Shown here one piece after another: positions 1 through 11,293 of a DNA stretch of 64,000 nt (positions are counted from its first letter, which is position 1; each line of letters starts with the position of its first letter). Under the pieces are notes generated by a model. It had not been told where the DNA came from. It worked only from the letters and a program-made list of their open reading frames with translations, and did not search any database. Position numbers and translations under genes: made by a program. The DNA is from Lepidodermella squamata (Eukaryota > Gastrotricha). The stretch covers positions 372,001-436,000 of the forward strand of contig JBLDXI010000032.1 of assembly GCA_047495785.1 (NCBI GenBank). The letters are read 5' to 3'.

Positions 1-1718
1 TGCCGCTGACCGCAGAACATTCATCACAAGCGCGCAAAACCCTCGCGCTTTTCTCGACCTGGTTGGTTGGTTGGTATACGGGCACGCGCCGACGCGAGGT
101 TCCCAGCTTGTGTTCACCTCAACCGAGTTAAACTCTTCAACTTGATGATGAGGCTCTGATAGCATTGCGCCTTTTGTCTCTCTGTCTATTTCTGCCTGCT
201 TGCGTCTGTCTTGACGAAGTTCCGCAGGTGACTGTATAAGCGCAACTTAAATCATTAGATACATCTCTATTTTAACTTAATTTGGCCCTCATGAAACATG
301 GCCAAAAGTTGAATTCCGAAATTCTTACTTTATCGCCGCCGTTAATCGCCCTAGTTTTTACTCTGGCCAGTGCAATTTTTGTGGATTTTTTTCTCGCGTT
401 CACACCGAAGCTGCTGAATTAGCGGCCTGCTATCTATCGAACCAGTGCATGGGGTGATTGCGTGTTCGGCCTAGCAAACGCATTATCATCCGCAATTTAT
501 ATACACACATGGCTAGTCTCTAAGCGAATATTTCTCTCGAAAGCTGTCATTTCGCCTTCTATATATCACAGAAAATCGGCGACGGAAAGTGACATTTTCT
601 GCGTGATAATTTTATTTAAGTTTAATCTATACGCCGCACCCGCGCCACTGTTTCCAATCAACGGCTATATTGCCCGTATACTTGTCCGCTTGTTTGTGGC
701 GCGCTGCGTCGCTCCCCGAAGGATTGTTGCCGAGCGTTGTTCCTTTCAGCAGCTGCTGCAGTGCATGGCCGCGGAAACAGAGAAGCCGTATTTTATTCGC
801 AATATGAAAGTGTCTCTCGCTGTTTTCTCTTGAGATTCGCTGCTGCTGCTGTCTATGGCACATCATTCATTTATTGCGCACATTCCATATGTTGCGCGCT
901 CTTTTCTTCGCCGCTTTATCCGCGCATTCGAAGATCGATTGATTTCGCCGAAAACTAGCAGCGCTTATACCCGCGGCGGCGCGACTAGTAGCAGTATTCG
1001 CCTATAGTCAAGTCCTTGTCGATCTGTGCACATCGTCACTTTGCCTCGATTTTATTTCCATTATTATTAAGATTATTTATATAAAAATATTCTTTTAGAC
1101 TACTTCTACGCCAGATATAATTCTTTTATTATTACTATTATTTGTATCGCTATCTCTTACCAGTACGACGAGTGGGCGAAGATGTATCATCACGCTTTTT
1201 CGAGTGAATCGAAATAATATCTTCATCTGTCTTAAATTCGGTCGCGATTGTTGTGTAACGGCATTGCGTGCGGCCGAACGTTAATACTAGCCCGAGAACG
1301 CGCGTGTTTGTGTATAATTTTCGACTTGACCTCGCTCCGGAGCCTCGCCAGCAGCAGCTTTACCCCCATTACTCATAATTCTTCCTGCGCTGTCGCCATG
1401 CACGCGCAAGAAGGAGCGCGCGCTCCGTGTCAAACAACCCGTTGCGCGCGCGCATTTTATTGCTCGCAAACAGATGTTGCGCGCAAGTCGCGCCTTTCCG
1501 AATCCATTGCGTTTTAATGATCACGGTCGCTTCTCTTAATATAATTAGCATTCGCTCGACAGATTTTTACTGTACTGCATCTGTCATACTGCACTACCAG
1601 CAGTCCGCTATTATAACTCGCGCGATTCATCCACCCTAATAATTTATTTATTTACATTTTTATCATCTTTTTATTGGCCGGATTTACCCTGAATTTTTTC
1701 GTATAGGCTATTCTTCAG
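1..1718. other. 5' region of RBFOX without a supported gene
   Basis: No open frame here resembles a protein family; the longer frames start at non-ATG codons or are random. The stretch ends in a consensus 3' splice site (AG at 1717-1718) six bases before the RBFOX ATG. It is therefore probably promoter plus outron or a 5' UTR intron of that gene. It contains GCGCGC-rich patches and several TGCATG words. Confidence 0.4.
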
Positions 1719-1724
1719 AGTCCC

Positions 1725-4700
1725 ATGACTGCCGGCGCTGGCTATCCAATGTCTGCTGCTCCTGTTCCCGTTACGAATTCTGGCGCCTCAGTCGCCGCGG
1801 CGGCTGCTAATGCCGGCCAAACCCAGCCTTCAGTTCAACCGCCTGCGAAAGCGGGTGAAGAAGTTGGTCGAACGGCGTCTTCCGACCCTGCCTATCAACA
1901 AGCGTTAGTTGCGGCTGCTTTTGCGGCGCAGGTCGCCGAGCAACAACAGCAACAGCAACAGCAGCAACAACAGCAACAGAACCCGGCCAATACCCAACAG
2001 ACCTCGTCCTCTTCCAACACGGTGCCTTCATCCTCGTCGAACTCGAACGGTCTTTGCCTTATGACTAGTCAGCAACCCGTCGATCTTGTCGCTATGGTTA
2101 GTTGTCTGTTTAAAATTAACGCCGCGCGCCCCCGGGATAGTCACTGCCATGCTCGATTTATTTTTATTACTCGCGCGTGTTTATCTGTCGACGCTGCTGC
2201 CGCTGGTAGGATTTAAATTGAAATTGACGTTCTACTCGAGAAAGTGACGTCGTGGATTAGATTTCGAGCCTCATTGCCTGTCAAATCAGCGCGTCGCGCC
2301 GATCGCAGCATTCACACTAGGCCTGCATTAGTATAGCTCAAGCGTATATTTTTGCGCGCGCGCTCATGGCTGAGCAAGTAAGTAAAACATTTATATAGCC
2401 TAATGATATTATTATCATTTCTTGAAAATCGAAAATTTCAAAATCGATTTTATTTTCAATGCCACAGAATGATTCGTCTTCTTCGTCTATGGGTGATTGC
2501 CAAAAACAATCGGGAAATGGTTCAGCTTCGCAGCAAGCCGCCGCTGCTGCAGCGAACGCTCAGAACTCGGCGAATAACGCAGCTGCGGCCGCCGCCGCTG
2601 CAGCCGCTGCCGGCGCTAAACGGCTCCACGTTTCCAACATCCCCTTCCGTTTCCGTGAGGCCGATCTCAGAACTCTTCTTGGAGTGAGTATTAAAAAATC
2701 CGCCTTAATTTTTCTTTATTTCCGGATTTAATTATCTCTAGCAATTCGGACCTATTCTTGACGTTGAAATTATTTTCAATGAGCGCGGCTCGAAGGGCTT
2801 TGGCTTTGTTACGTTTGCCAATGCCACTGACGCCGAGATGGCCCGATCGAAGCTCAACGGATCGACTATCGAGGGCCGCAAAATCGAGGTATGCTTGCTT
2901 GTCTCATTCGCCCTTACTCGCGTCTTGCCCCAATTATTTTAAATGTCTACATAATTACTACCTATTATTACGTAAAATTTACTGCTCTAATTCTGTTATG
3001 TTTAGCTATATTACCTGGCTAAAACTATATAGCTATTAGCGCTGAAATTTATTACCCCTCTACATTATCGAACTATTAGTTGAAACGTACCTTTAATTGA
3101 CTTTCTGTATGTCTTGTGCTGAAAAGGAAGTCGTTTCTTGAAGAGAGAAATTAAGGAGGTTTGTTGAAAATTTTGACATGGAACGTAAATATATTTGATA
3201 TATCCTCCTATTATCACAACGTAACATTGCTTGTTACTTCTAAATCGTGAACATATTAAATAATGTTCCATAAACCGGAATCCCTTTCGAGGCTTCGCCT
3301 TGGAAATTAGCTTTTGCAAGACTTGCGAGATAAAAACTACATCAACTAGCCATGCTCCTTGAGGTGATTTTTTTCGTGTTCGGTTTTTGGCATTTTTCGC
3401 AAGCTCTTTACTTTTGTTTTTTGTACAAATCAAATTACACGGGGGCGGCAATGTTCTATCTCTTCTGTGAACTATTAATTAAGGAGGTGAAAGCCTGTGC
3501 AACATGGCAGCATATTTTATTTAGCATGTCAGTTTTCTTACTAAAATTTACTCCGAACGTTCAAGTTTTGACGTTGTTCACCTTAAAATCTATCATCATG
3601 CTCTTTGTGAACATGCCAACACTCATAATATATTGTAAATTTGTTACACTGTTACTTGCTTGGTAACAGGCATGGTTTTTCATAAAATGCAGAAAGAATG
3701 CTTCTGGGAAGGGCCTCTTGGATGCCGTAGTTGCTGAAACTCAAGTTGACCTTCCTGTATTTATATTATCGTAAACAAAAATGCCTGCATCGCTATTTTT
3801 TAAAGTGCCAAAAAAATCAATGAATGCAAGTTGTTTCACGCTATTTTAAGTGTCGAAATTTCAATCATGATGAGAAAAGTGCACACACCTGAATGCGATA
3901 ACAATGACAATGACGACTTGGCTTATAGTAGTCGGCTATCTTGCTAAAAAAATTTAACAGTCGAAACGATTTCTAAGGGTGCCATGATGCTTTGGTGGTG
4001 GCGGTGCGGTTTCTTCGTAGCTTCCGTGAAATATTTTGTTCGAACAAACCCCGCTCCCAGTTTTAATATTGGGCTGATCGAAGTTAAATTATATATATTT
4101 TAACCTCCCACAGAGAATGCGATGTGTTATCTTGAAATAATTTTTACAAAAAAGTTAACAACCTTATGTAATTTTGTAGTATTGAATGACGACCGAAGCC
4201 TTTCTTTGCAAAATTTTAGTGTATAATGGAATGTTAATGTTTGATTTATCGGTCCAATCGAACACCGTTTAATAACCTGCTATTTTTTTGTGAAAATTTA
4301 TTATTCATTTGTTCAAGAATTACCTGGAAATTTGCGGAAATTCCTTTCTGTGTTCGAACATATTTTGATATTTTTAATTATAATTATCTGCTTTTTCCCA
4401 CCTGTCAACTATTGCTGTTATTGAAAATATTGTACATGATAGGTTAATAACGCTACGGCACGTGTGATGACAAAGAAGAAAGACACCAGCACGAATGCAT
4501 TAGCCGCTGTTAACGGTGAGAGTTCTTTGCTCTCTCTTTATTTTTCTTTCATTTTTTCTGCTATCTATGCTTTCGAGTTTTGTAACGTTGTTTTGCATTG
4601 CAACCCATTTTCTTGGAAATTGTGTTATGATGGTAGTAGCCCCCAGTAACTATATATATTTCTCTGAAAAATGCATGTTTCACCGCTAAATATTTTCTGG

Positions 4701-5787
4701 ATTTAAGGCATGAGGGTGCATGGTGGTCATTTAGATGATTAGACCTGGGCATGTCGTTCTATCGCACCGGATCACAATATGAACACTGGTTCCCCCTGTT
4801 GATGAAGCAAAAAAAATCTGGGATTTATTTTGTAGTAGAAGCGTTTGCCGTGATAGTGTGGTTCAAATTAGATTTTTAAGGAGGGTTGCAAAACGAAAGA
4901 ACAAAACTTGAAAGAAGACGGATAGCAATTGAGAAATTTTCGGTACTAAATTTTTCTTTCGATTAATAGCTGCCCTTCGACGAGCTGCCGTTCTACGTGC
5001 CGCTGGCCAGCCGATTCGCGCTAGCAATAGCGCAGTCGCAGCCGCTGCTGCCTACGCCGCCGCTTCGATCAACCCGCAGATCAGTCTCGGGTCGCCGTCG
5101 ACTGCCGGGCTGACCCTGGCCCAAACCCCGGCCGGAACTTTCGTGCGCCAAGCCGCCCTCCTTCCAACCGGTTTCGGTGGAGGTCAAAACATCTTCAGTC
5201 TCATCGATCAATGTAAGACTGAATTATTTGTTTCCGAACACCCTCGTATTGATAGACTACAATTTTTCAGCTAATCAGTCGTTGGCTGCGGCCGCCTCGA
5301 ATGCCGCTGGGCAACAAGCCGGTGCGCCGTACACGATCTACGCGACTGCCGATCAGCTGAACCAATTGCTGGCCGCCGTCGGCAACCAGCAGCAACAAGC
5401 CCTCGCGTTGGCCCCGCAGCCGGCCGCCACGCCGCAACAACAGGCGATCCGCTTTGCTACGCTACCGCTCAGTGCCTTCCAAGCCGCCGGACAGCCGGGG
5501 CAGCAAGCCGGTGTTCAGCAACAACAGGCGACAGCCCAGGCTCAAGCTCAGGCCCAGGCCGTTCAACAGCAACAAGCTGCTCAGACTTTGGCCTTTCTTA
5601 CTGCGCCCGGTTCGGCCCTTGCGTCTGGTAACGCGACCGCCGAGCAGTACATCAGCCATGTTGGACCTCTTCTCGGCTTGGGGGTGAGCCATCTTTCCGA
5701 ATTTTTCTTATTTCCAACTAATTTTTTGTATTTTTCCAGCAAAATTCGGCGTATCGAGCCTCGGCCCAACGATTCTCGCCGTATTGA
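1725..5787 (+). CDS. RBFOX: RBFOX-family splicing regulator (seven exons)
   Basis: RNA-binding splicing factor of the RBFOX/FOX-1 family, which binds UGCAUG in pre-mRNA in the nucleus. Exons read by splice sites and frame: 1725-2096, 2468-2683, 2742-2888, 4443-4515, 4970-5212, 5271-5683, 5740-5787, giving 503 aa. The N-terminus is rich in Ala with a 13-Gln run. The single RRM spans exons 2-4, from [14 protein letters not shown], through RNP2/RNP1 ([21 protein letters not shown]), to [15 protein letters not shown], nearly identical to vertebrate RBFOX. The C-terminal half is Ala/Gln-rich and ends RFSPY, matching the family's conserved RFAPY-type end. The third intron is long (1554 nt). Exon 4443-4515 is 73 nt, so skipping it would shift the frame. 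Identification is very secure; the first coding exon is less certain because an alternative one exists. Confidence 0.95.
2366..2377 (+). other. Candidate alternative first coding exon of RBFOX
   Basis: A 12-nt segment ATGGCTGAGCAA is followed directly by a strong donor (gtaagta at 2378). It ends in phase 0, the phase needed to enter the 2468 exon. An isoform starting here would begin MAEQ and skip the polyQ exon. RBFOX genes in other animals commonly use alternative promoters. Transcription from here is inferred, not shown. Confidence 0.4.
4672..4722 (+). promoter_or_regulatory. Two TGCATG RBFOX-binding motifs downstream of the 73-nt exon
   Basis: TGCATG occurs at 4672-4677 and 4717-4722, inside the 454-nt intron that follows exon 4443-4515 of RBFOX itself. 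RBFOX proteins bind UGCAUG, and downstream intronic sites normally promote exon inclusion. The arrangement fits autoregulation. Confidence 0.45.
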
Positions 5788-8131
5788 GCGGACGTGCTTT
5801 CGAACAAGTAACATGGTCGTCGAAAATGATACAATTGGTGCCAGTTTGAATCTTCATTTTTTCGGAAAGACTTTCTCTTGTTCTGTACTAGAAAAATTGA
5901 TGAAAAATCGCATATCTTCTAATGTTTCTATGATGATGTTATCTACTAAACAGCCATTTTGTGCTTTACTGACGATGACAAACTGTACAGCCTATAATTT
6001 TCTCTATTCGTGTCTTCTGATACCTAGCTAACGTTGCTAACGTTCTTCATTAAGTCGGGGCAGTTTTTGTACATCGACGATGATGCCTTGAGAGAAAACG
6101 TGGTGGATCAGAACCGTGCTTCCTATGTACGAGATGTACAAAATTTACGGCCGTTATTATTACAAAGAACAGTAGTTTTTTAACCTCGGAACACAAGCGC
6201 ATTGTGCATTCTTCTGTGCCCAGTTGAAAGAAGGAGTAATGACCTGATCGTTTTTTTTAAACGTTGCGGCTTGTTTGTGTTTTTTGTTTCGCCTGTTTGC
6301 CAGTTGTCCCCGTTTTTGCCTCCGTTGTTCTTGTTGTTGTTTTAGAGATTCTTTGTTGCCGATGTTGTTGTTGTTTTACTATCGGAACCATGCGTGCTCC
6401 ACTTGTCCTGATACATTTGTATACCGTAAAATAACGCCTTAATAACCTTCTGCACCTTCGCCATTGGAAAAAATACTGTTAAATCGCCGATAATTACGCA
6501 TCTTACCTTTACTATTCCTATCGTTATATATCCGCATTTATTGTTATATCGATACTATTCTTACTGTGTAACATTATACCTACTACCGTACTACAACTAC
6601 TCACGTCTTATACCGTATGAACTAACAGCACGAGCATGATTATTGATGTACGCTTCTTAACTTTTGACGCGCTGGGTGTGATATGCCGACTTCTTCTTGT
6701 CTTTTGAATGTTACTACTTTTTGAACCTTCGTCTCTTTTTGACAGTTTTGAACAACCGTCTGTGTTCTAGCCGCAACGTGTCTTATCGGATAGCTCTTTC
6801 TTCTTACTAAGGCTATACTTCGAAACCTAAGCGCATGTTATAGGACCGTGAAAATTCGCCAACTTCCAACTTGCACGATTCTTGCCAGCAGCGCCAAAGA
6901 AGACGCGTAAACAAAAGCCTGATTGAATGAATGACTTTTTCACAAAAAAATACATCATACGGAATGAATGAATGAGGTGCAAATGACCTACGTAAAATAA
7001 CAACCTCGCAATTTCGCGAAAAATTGCCAAAAAAAACTGATCATCTCTCCGTTCTCCTCTTCATTTCAGAACATCTAACTTGCCACAAATTTCCGTTTTC
7101 TCTTTCTCTCGTTGCGATTGAAATTTGTAAATATATATACTGAGTGCATAATAACGATAATTGTTGTACAATTTTTTACGAACGCGCGCTCTAGTCACTG
7201 ATACACCTAACGAAATCAAAATTGTCACAAGCGCGATTTTATGCCGAGATATTATTCGATTGACAAACAACGCGCGCTAATATCGTGCTCTTATTCTTTT
7301 CGTGTGTAAATATCATCAAGCAAATGTCTAATTACGATGGAGGGTGAATCTGATTGTGTACAAAAAACGTTGAATCTGAGTCTGAGTTACCCGACCGATG
7401 GGTGACATTCAATGTTGAGAAAAATCGTCTTGGAATAATTTCATTATAACGTTTCAATTTTCGCGCTGCTTCTTCGTCTCCGAAATATATACATTATGTT
7501 TACTTGCTAAATATCAATTATATAGACTATATTGACAATTATTATTTCGAGAGATAAATATTGATGATGATAATAGAGTAATAAAAGCAGCTGACACATC
7601 ACTTGAATCGGTTCCTTTTGTTTTACGCTTTGTTGAATCCCGAGGGGCGATTTCCGGATTCTGACGGCTAGTTGAGCGGTATTATTTAGAAAGTAGCCGC
7701 ATATACCAGTGAATGAACAAAAAAATCGATTCGATTTATTCACTTTCGCGCCTCTTTGCACATAGCTCCGGAGGCCGTGTCACGCGCTGCCGATAACACA
7801 AACACGGCCCTAATCTCTAATTTGCAGTATAAAGGCAAAACTTTAGTCACACGAGTAGCCTTATTGTCTTTCTTTTGTGAAAAATGGCTGAACTTCCGCC
7901 TTCTAGAAAAGAAGAGCAATAAACGGCCGATAATATGAATAAAGTCGGCGTACTACACAACTACAAGGCTATCGGAAGTCGAACAACGAACAATTTAGCG
8001 CCCCCTCTTGGGGCATTCAGAGCCACCCGACCAGCGCGTTTCATTATTGGCAACATCATAGCATACCAGCTGCTATTCATAAGTTCGTGGAATCTTTTTT
8101 ATTCGCTTTTTCGATCAGTGGATGGTCTAAA
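5788..8131 (+). other. RBFOX 3' UTR and intergenic stretch
   Basis: No supported coding frame. The first part is presumably RBFOX 3' UTR. It is U-rich and holds two Pumilio/PUF-type words TGTAAATA at 7126-7133 and 7305-7312, plus GTTGTTGTT runs near 6330-6375. Nothing else is recognised up to the Ly6-type gene. Confidence 0.35.
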
Positions 8132-8911
8132 ATGACATGCCGAGTGCATAGATGGCTGATTAGCATCGCCATATGTTTTGCTAATTATATCGCTTTTACA
8201 GCTACCTATCCACTCGCGGCTCATAATATACTCTGCTACGTTTGTGAAAATCAAATCTCAAACACACTCTGCAACAGCGAAACCGTAATACAGGACTGCG
8301 AAGATGGATTCGATACTTGCCAGACGATAACTCATTTCTCAGGTAATTTAGTACCTAATTAAGATTTGTTTTCAAAAATTGGGATTCTTGCAAACTAAGA
8401 GTCTCGCATTCTTTTTGGCTGGAAGATGAGGAATAAGGACTCATTTTTTAATGATTTGGTACCTATTTTCTTCGCCATACAGCTGTGATTTCAATAAATT
8501 TTGAATTAAATTGATCTATTCCATGCCAATAATTCTGGATATTATAGATAGGCTCGATAACTTGGCCACAGATATTTTACGTTTTAATCATTTTTTCAGA
8601 CATCAGTGAGATGATGACAATAACAAAATCCTGTACACGAAATGCGTCATGTTGGGATCAGAAAAATGTCGCTGAAAAATTGCACCCATGTGATTCAACT
8701 GGTTCGACCTGGTCATGCGTGTAAGTTGATTTGATTTTGATGATTGATGTCTCTTGAAATGTTTTATGTTTCAAGTGAATGCTGTTGGTATGATAAGTGC
8801 AACAGAAACGCCGCCTTCACACCTCTTCAGGACTCTTCGCCGTATGACAAGGCGACAACTATGGCGCTGCAAATTCTGCTTTCACTGGCGATCCTGATTT
8901 CTTTGCGCTGA
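8132..8911 (+). CDS. Ly6/uPAR three-finger GPI-anchored protein
   Basis: Small secreted or GPI-anchored cysteine-rich protein. Exons 8132-8342, 8600-8720 and 8776-8911 join in frame to 155 aa. The start used is MTCRVHRWLIS; an in-frame ATG at 8087 would add 15 residues that spoil the signal peptide. A hydrophobic signal sequence (about residues 5-28) is followed by LCYVCEN, then spaced cysteines ending in ECCWYDKCN, the CC(x)nCN close that defines Ly6/uPAR domains. The C-terminus is hydrophobic (LQILLSLAILISLR), as expected for GPI attachment. Function of this member is unknown; relatives modulate ion channels and receptors at the cell surface. An AATAAA follows at 9048. Confidence 0.82.
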
Positions 8912-9047
8912 TTTATTGGTAACACGTCATCGCAAACCGGTTGTTACGTCAAACTAGTCTACCTCGGAAATAGTTTTTTGTAAATCAAAATAACAATCAG
9001 ATTAAATATATTCCGCATTTTATTACCGTAACCGTGTGAATTTTAAC

Positions 9048-9053
9048 AATAAA
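9048..9053 (+). terminator. AATAAA poly(A) signal of the Ly6-type gene
   Basis: Canonical AATAAA about 140 nt past the stop codon at 8911, in the gap between this gene and the convergent ALG11 gene. Confidence 0.55.
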
Positions 9054-9165
9054 AGAGAAATATTACAGCCACGGAATTCATTTTGTTAGAAGATTTTCGT
9101 AATAACACAGTCGAGAGGCACATAAATATATGTATGTCAAATAAGCAGAATAAGCTAGCTGGAAG

Positions 9166-10626
9166 CTAGAATAGATGCTGAATTGCGGCAAGAAACGCTT
9201 CGCTAAATCGTTCTGCACTGAACTTTTGTTGCGCAACACGACGAGCAGCTGCTCCCATAGTTTTTCGATCTTCATCGCTCATTTCAATAAACGCTCGCCT
9301 TAGAGCACCAGCGAATTCTTTTTTGTCCATATTCGGCACCAAAATACCAGTTTCTTGATTAGGTTCATCCTCTGGAGGTAGAAGAATGTCGCGAGCTGGT
9401 CCACCAGACTTGTGAGCGACGACGACGAGACCAGCGGCCATTGCTTCAACAACAGCGATACCAAAATGTTCGTCAATCATTGGATGAATTGCGATATTGG
9501 CTGACGACAGAGCTTCGACTAGCTCAGAATGCGGAATGCCAACACAGAATTGCACGTTCTCGCCAATGCCCTTGTCAACAGTGAGCTGCTTTAGACGATC
9601 AAGTCGCTCTCGGTCATCAGCTGATCGGCAACTGCCTATCAACTTCAATAGAAAACGCTGCCTGGGAGGATCGCTTTTAGACAATCCGTCCAAAAATTCA
9701 GCAAAAGACTCCACTAAAAAGGGATGGTTCTTTTCTGGTCGAAATTGCGCGATGAAGACAGCAGTCAATTTGTCCTTTGAGCGTTTCGTGGGAGATGAAA
9801 CGATTGGTTTGACGTTTACTGGAGGATACACAACATGCAGATTATAAGATGGGAAAGATTTCCAAATCTCAGAAACGTGATCACGAGTCCATAATGAGTT
9901 CACCATCGCAACTTCCGCGCAACCGCCAGCGTAAGCATAGGCTGAAGCAAGTAATTTGTAATAATAAATTTTCCCTCTCGTAAGAACAGCAGATCTAGCG
10001 AAGATGGGACGATTGTTGAAATTAACCTTTCCACCAGCCACCAAAGAGATCATGTTGGTGCTAATCCATGGGTAATGCACGTATGCTCCGATTCTGCAAT
10101 AGCTGCCAAGAAGCCAATGAAATACGGGCAGCGCAAATGTAAGTCCAGTGGTGTCCAAAATAATATTTGGTTGGTGCTTCCATAAAGCTTCAATAGCCAT
10201 CAGCGCAGAAAATACCGCTTGGAAAGCTAATGTCAGGAATGGAATTGATTCTGGACGAAGAGCCAAGTTTGCCAGGCGGAGCGGGACAATTTTAAGTTTA
10301 TGTGATTTGACTTTCAGCCCGAACTGGTCATAGATTTTGTCTGTCAGGTCACGCGCGGAATCGATAGGCGTCTTGGCGTCGCTGTAAATAACAATCTCAT
10401 CTATTCGAGAATACATTTCTGGAGATTCTTGAATTGCCACGATAGCGGTCCATAAAACCCCCTCTCCTCCACCGCCACCAGCACACGCAGGGTGCAAGAA
10501 TGCCAGCGAAAACTTGGATTTGCAGCATTTGCATAAAAAGCGACGCCTTAACCAGAACGCCAACAGGCAGCCCACTATTGCAATCAATGCAAATGGAGGA
10601 AAAAACATCCAGATGCAACACAACAT
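9166..10626 (-). CDS. ALG11: ALG11 alpha-1,2-mannosyltransferase
   Basis: GDP-Man:Man3GlcNAc2-PP-dolichol alpha-1,2-mannosyltransferase, which adds the fourth and fifth mannoses of the N-glycan precursor on the cytosolic face of the ER. One uninterrupted 486-aa frame, close to the family's usual length. Visible features: an N-terminal membrane segment (about residues 6-26), the HPACAGGGGGEGVLW glycine loop of GT4 enzymes, VHYPWISTNMI, IAQFRPEKNHPFLVESF, and the EX7E retaining-transferase motif in DEHFGIAVVEAMAAG near residue 395. The gene is head to head with PICK1 and convergent with the Ly6-type gene. It is intronless, unlike most neighbours. A possible 3' splice site (cttaaag) lies 10 nt before the ATG. 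Confidence 0.93.
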   Translation of the reverse strand: MLCCIWMFFPPFALIAIVGCLLAFWLRRRFLCKCCKSKFSLAFLHPACAGGGGGEGVLWTAIVAIQESPEMYSRIDEIVIYSDAKTPIDSARDLTDKIYDQFGLKVKSHKLKIVPLRLANLALRPESIPFLTLAFQAVFSALMAIEALWKHQPNIILDTTGLTFALPVFHWLLGSYCRIGAYVHYPWISTNMISLVAGGKVNFNNRPIFARSAVLTRGKIYYYKLLASAYAYAGGCAEVAMVNSLWTRDHVSEIWKSFPSYNLHVVYPPVNVKPIVSSPTKRSKDKLTAVFIAQFRPEKNHPFLVESFAEFLDGLSKSDPPRQRFLLKLIGSCRSADDRERLDRLKQLTVDKGIGENVQFCVGIPHSELVEALSSANIAIHPMIDEHFGIAVVEAMAAGLVVVAHKSGGPARDILLPPEDEPNQETGILVPNMDKKEFAGALRRAFIEMSDEDRKTMGAAARRVAQQKFSAERFSEAFLAAIQHLF

Positions 10627-11293
10627 CGTTGGAAGCCTTTAAGACTGATTGACGCTTGACTACTACTCAGCGATAAAAGCTCATTTCAGCGCAAAACCCG
10701 CGGTTCGATTCGAAAACAACGAAAGACATTTTAAAAAGATTTTTCGATTATTACACCTCTTCTTACCATAATCTAGAAACTGTCATGTATCATGCACATT
10801 GATCATTATTAATTTGCGACCTTGAGAATAGAGATAGTTTTTACCGATGCGGGGTTAGAAGAATGTTGGAGCTTTTCAAGTTACCGCAAAAACGCGTCCT
10901 CTTACGCCTCGCGTTCTCGATGAGCCGGTGTGACCGTCGCTACGTTTTTTTCTCGGTAGACTGGGCCAGCAACGATGTGAAGTGAAATGGTAATAAACGC
11001 CAAGTACCTGACTCCTGGTTTCTTAATCCTAACCCAAGCTTATTTTTGTCGATCGAAATCGTCGAATTCTTCGATTAAACTTGAACTTATTGTTTCTCCT
11101 TTATACTACACGTAGTAAATGTAAATGCTTTTCAGCGCACTGCGTCTTTTGTCTTTCTGCCAAATTCGAATTTTGCGTGTTTCATGCAAGCCGGTGACTT
11201 TCTTAACTAAATTCTTTACTTTAGAACTGCGTAAGTATTCCATCTAGAAATATTGTTTTATTCTGATAGGTTTTCAGTTCATTGCTTACCACC
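10627..11293. other. Shared upstream region of ALG11 and PICK1
   Basis: This 667-bp divergent intergenic stretch must hold both promoters. No frame is convincing. A short 5' UTR intron of PICK1 is visible at 11231-11277 (gtaagt..ttttcag). Confidence 0.5.

Noticed and set aside
462-958. Overlapping plus-strand frames near the window start
   Set aside because: They begin at non-ATG codons or lack splice and family support; probably RBFOX 5' non-coding DNA.
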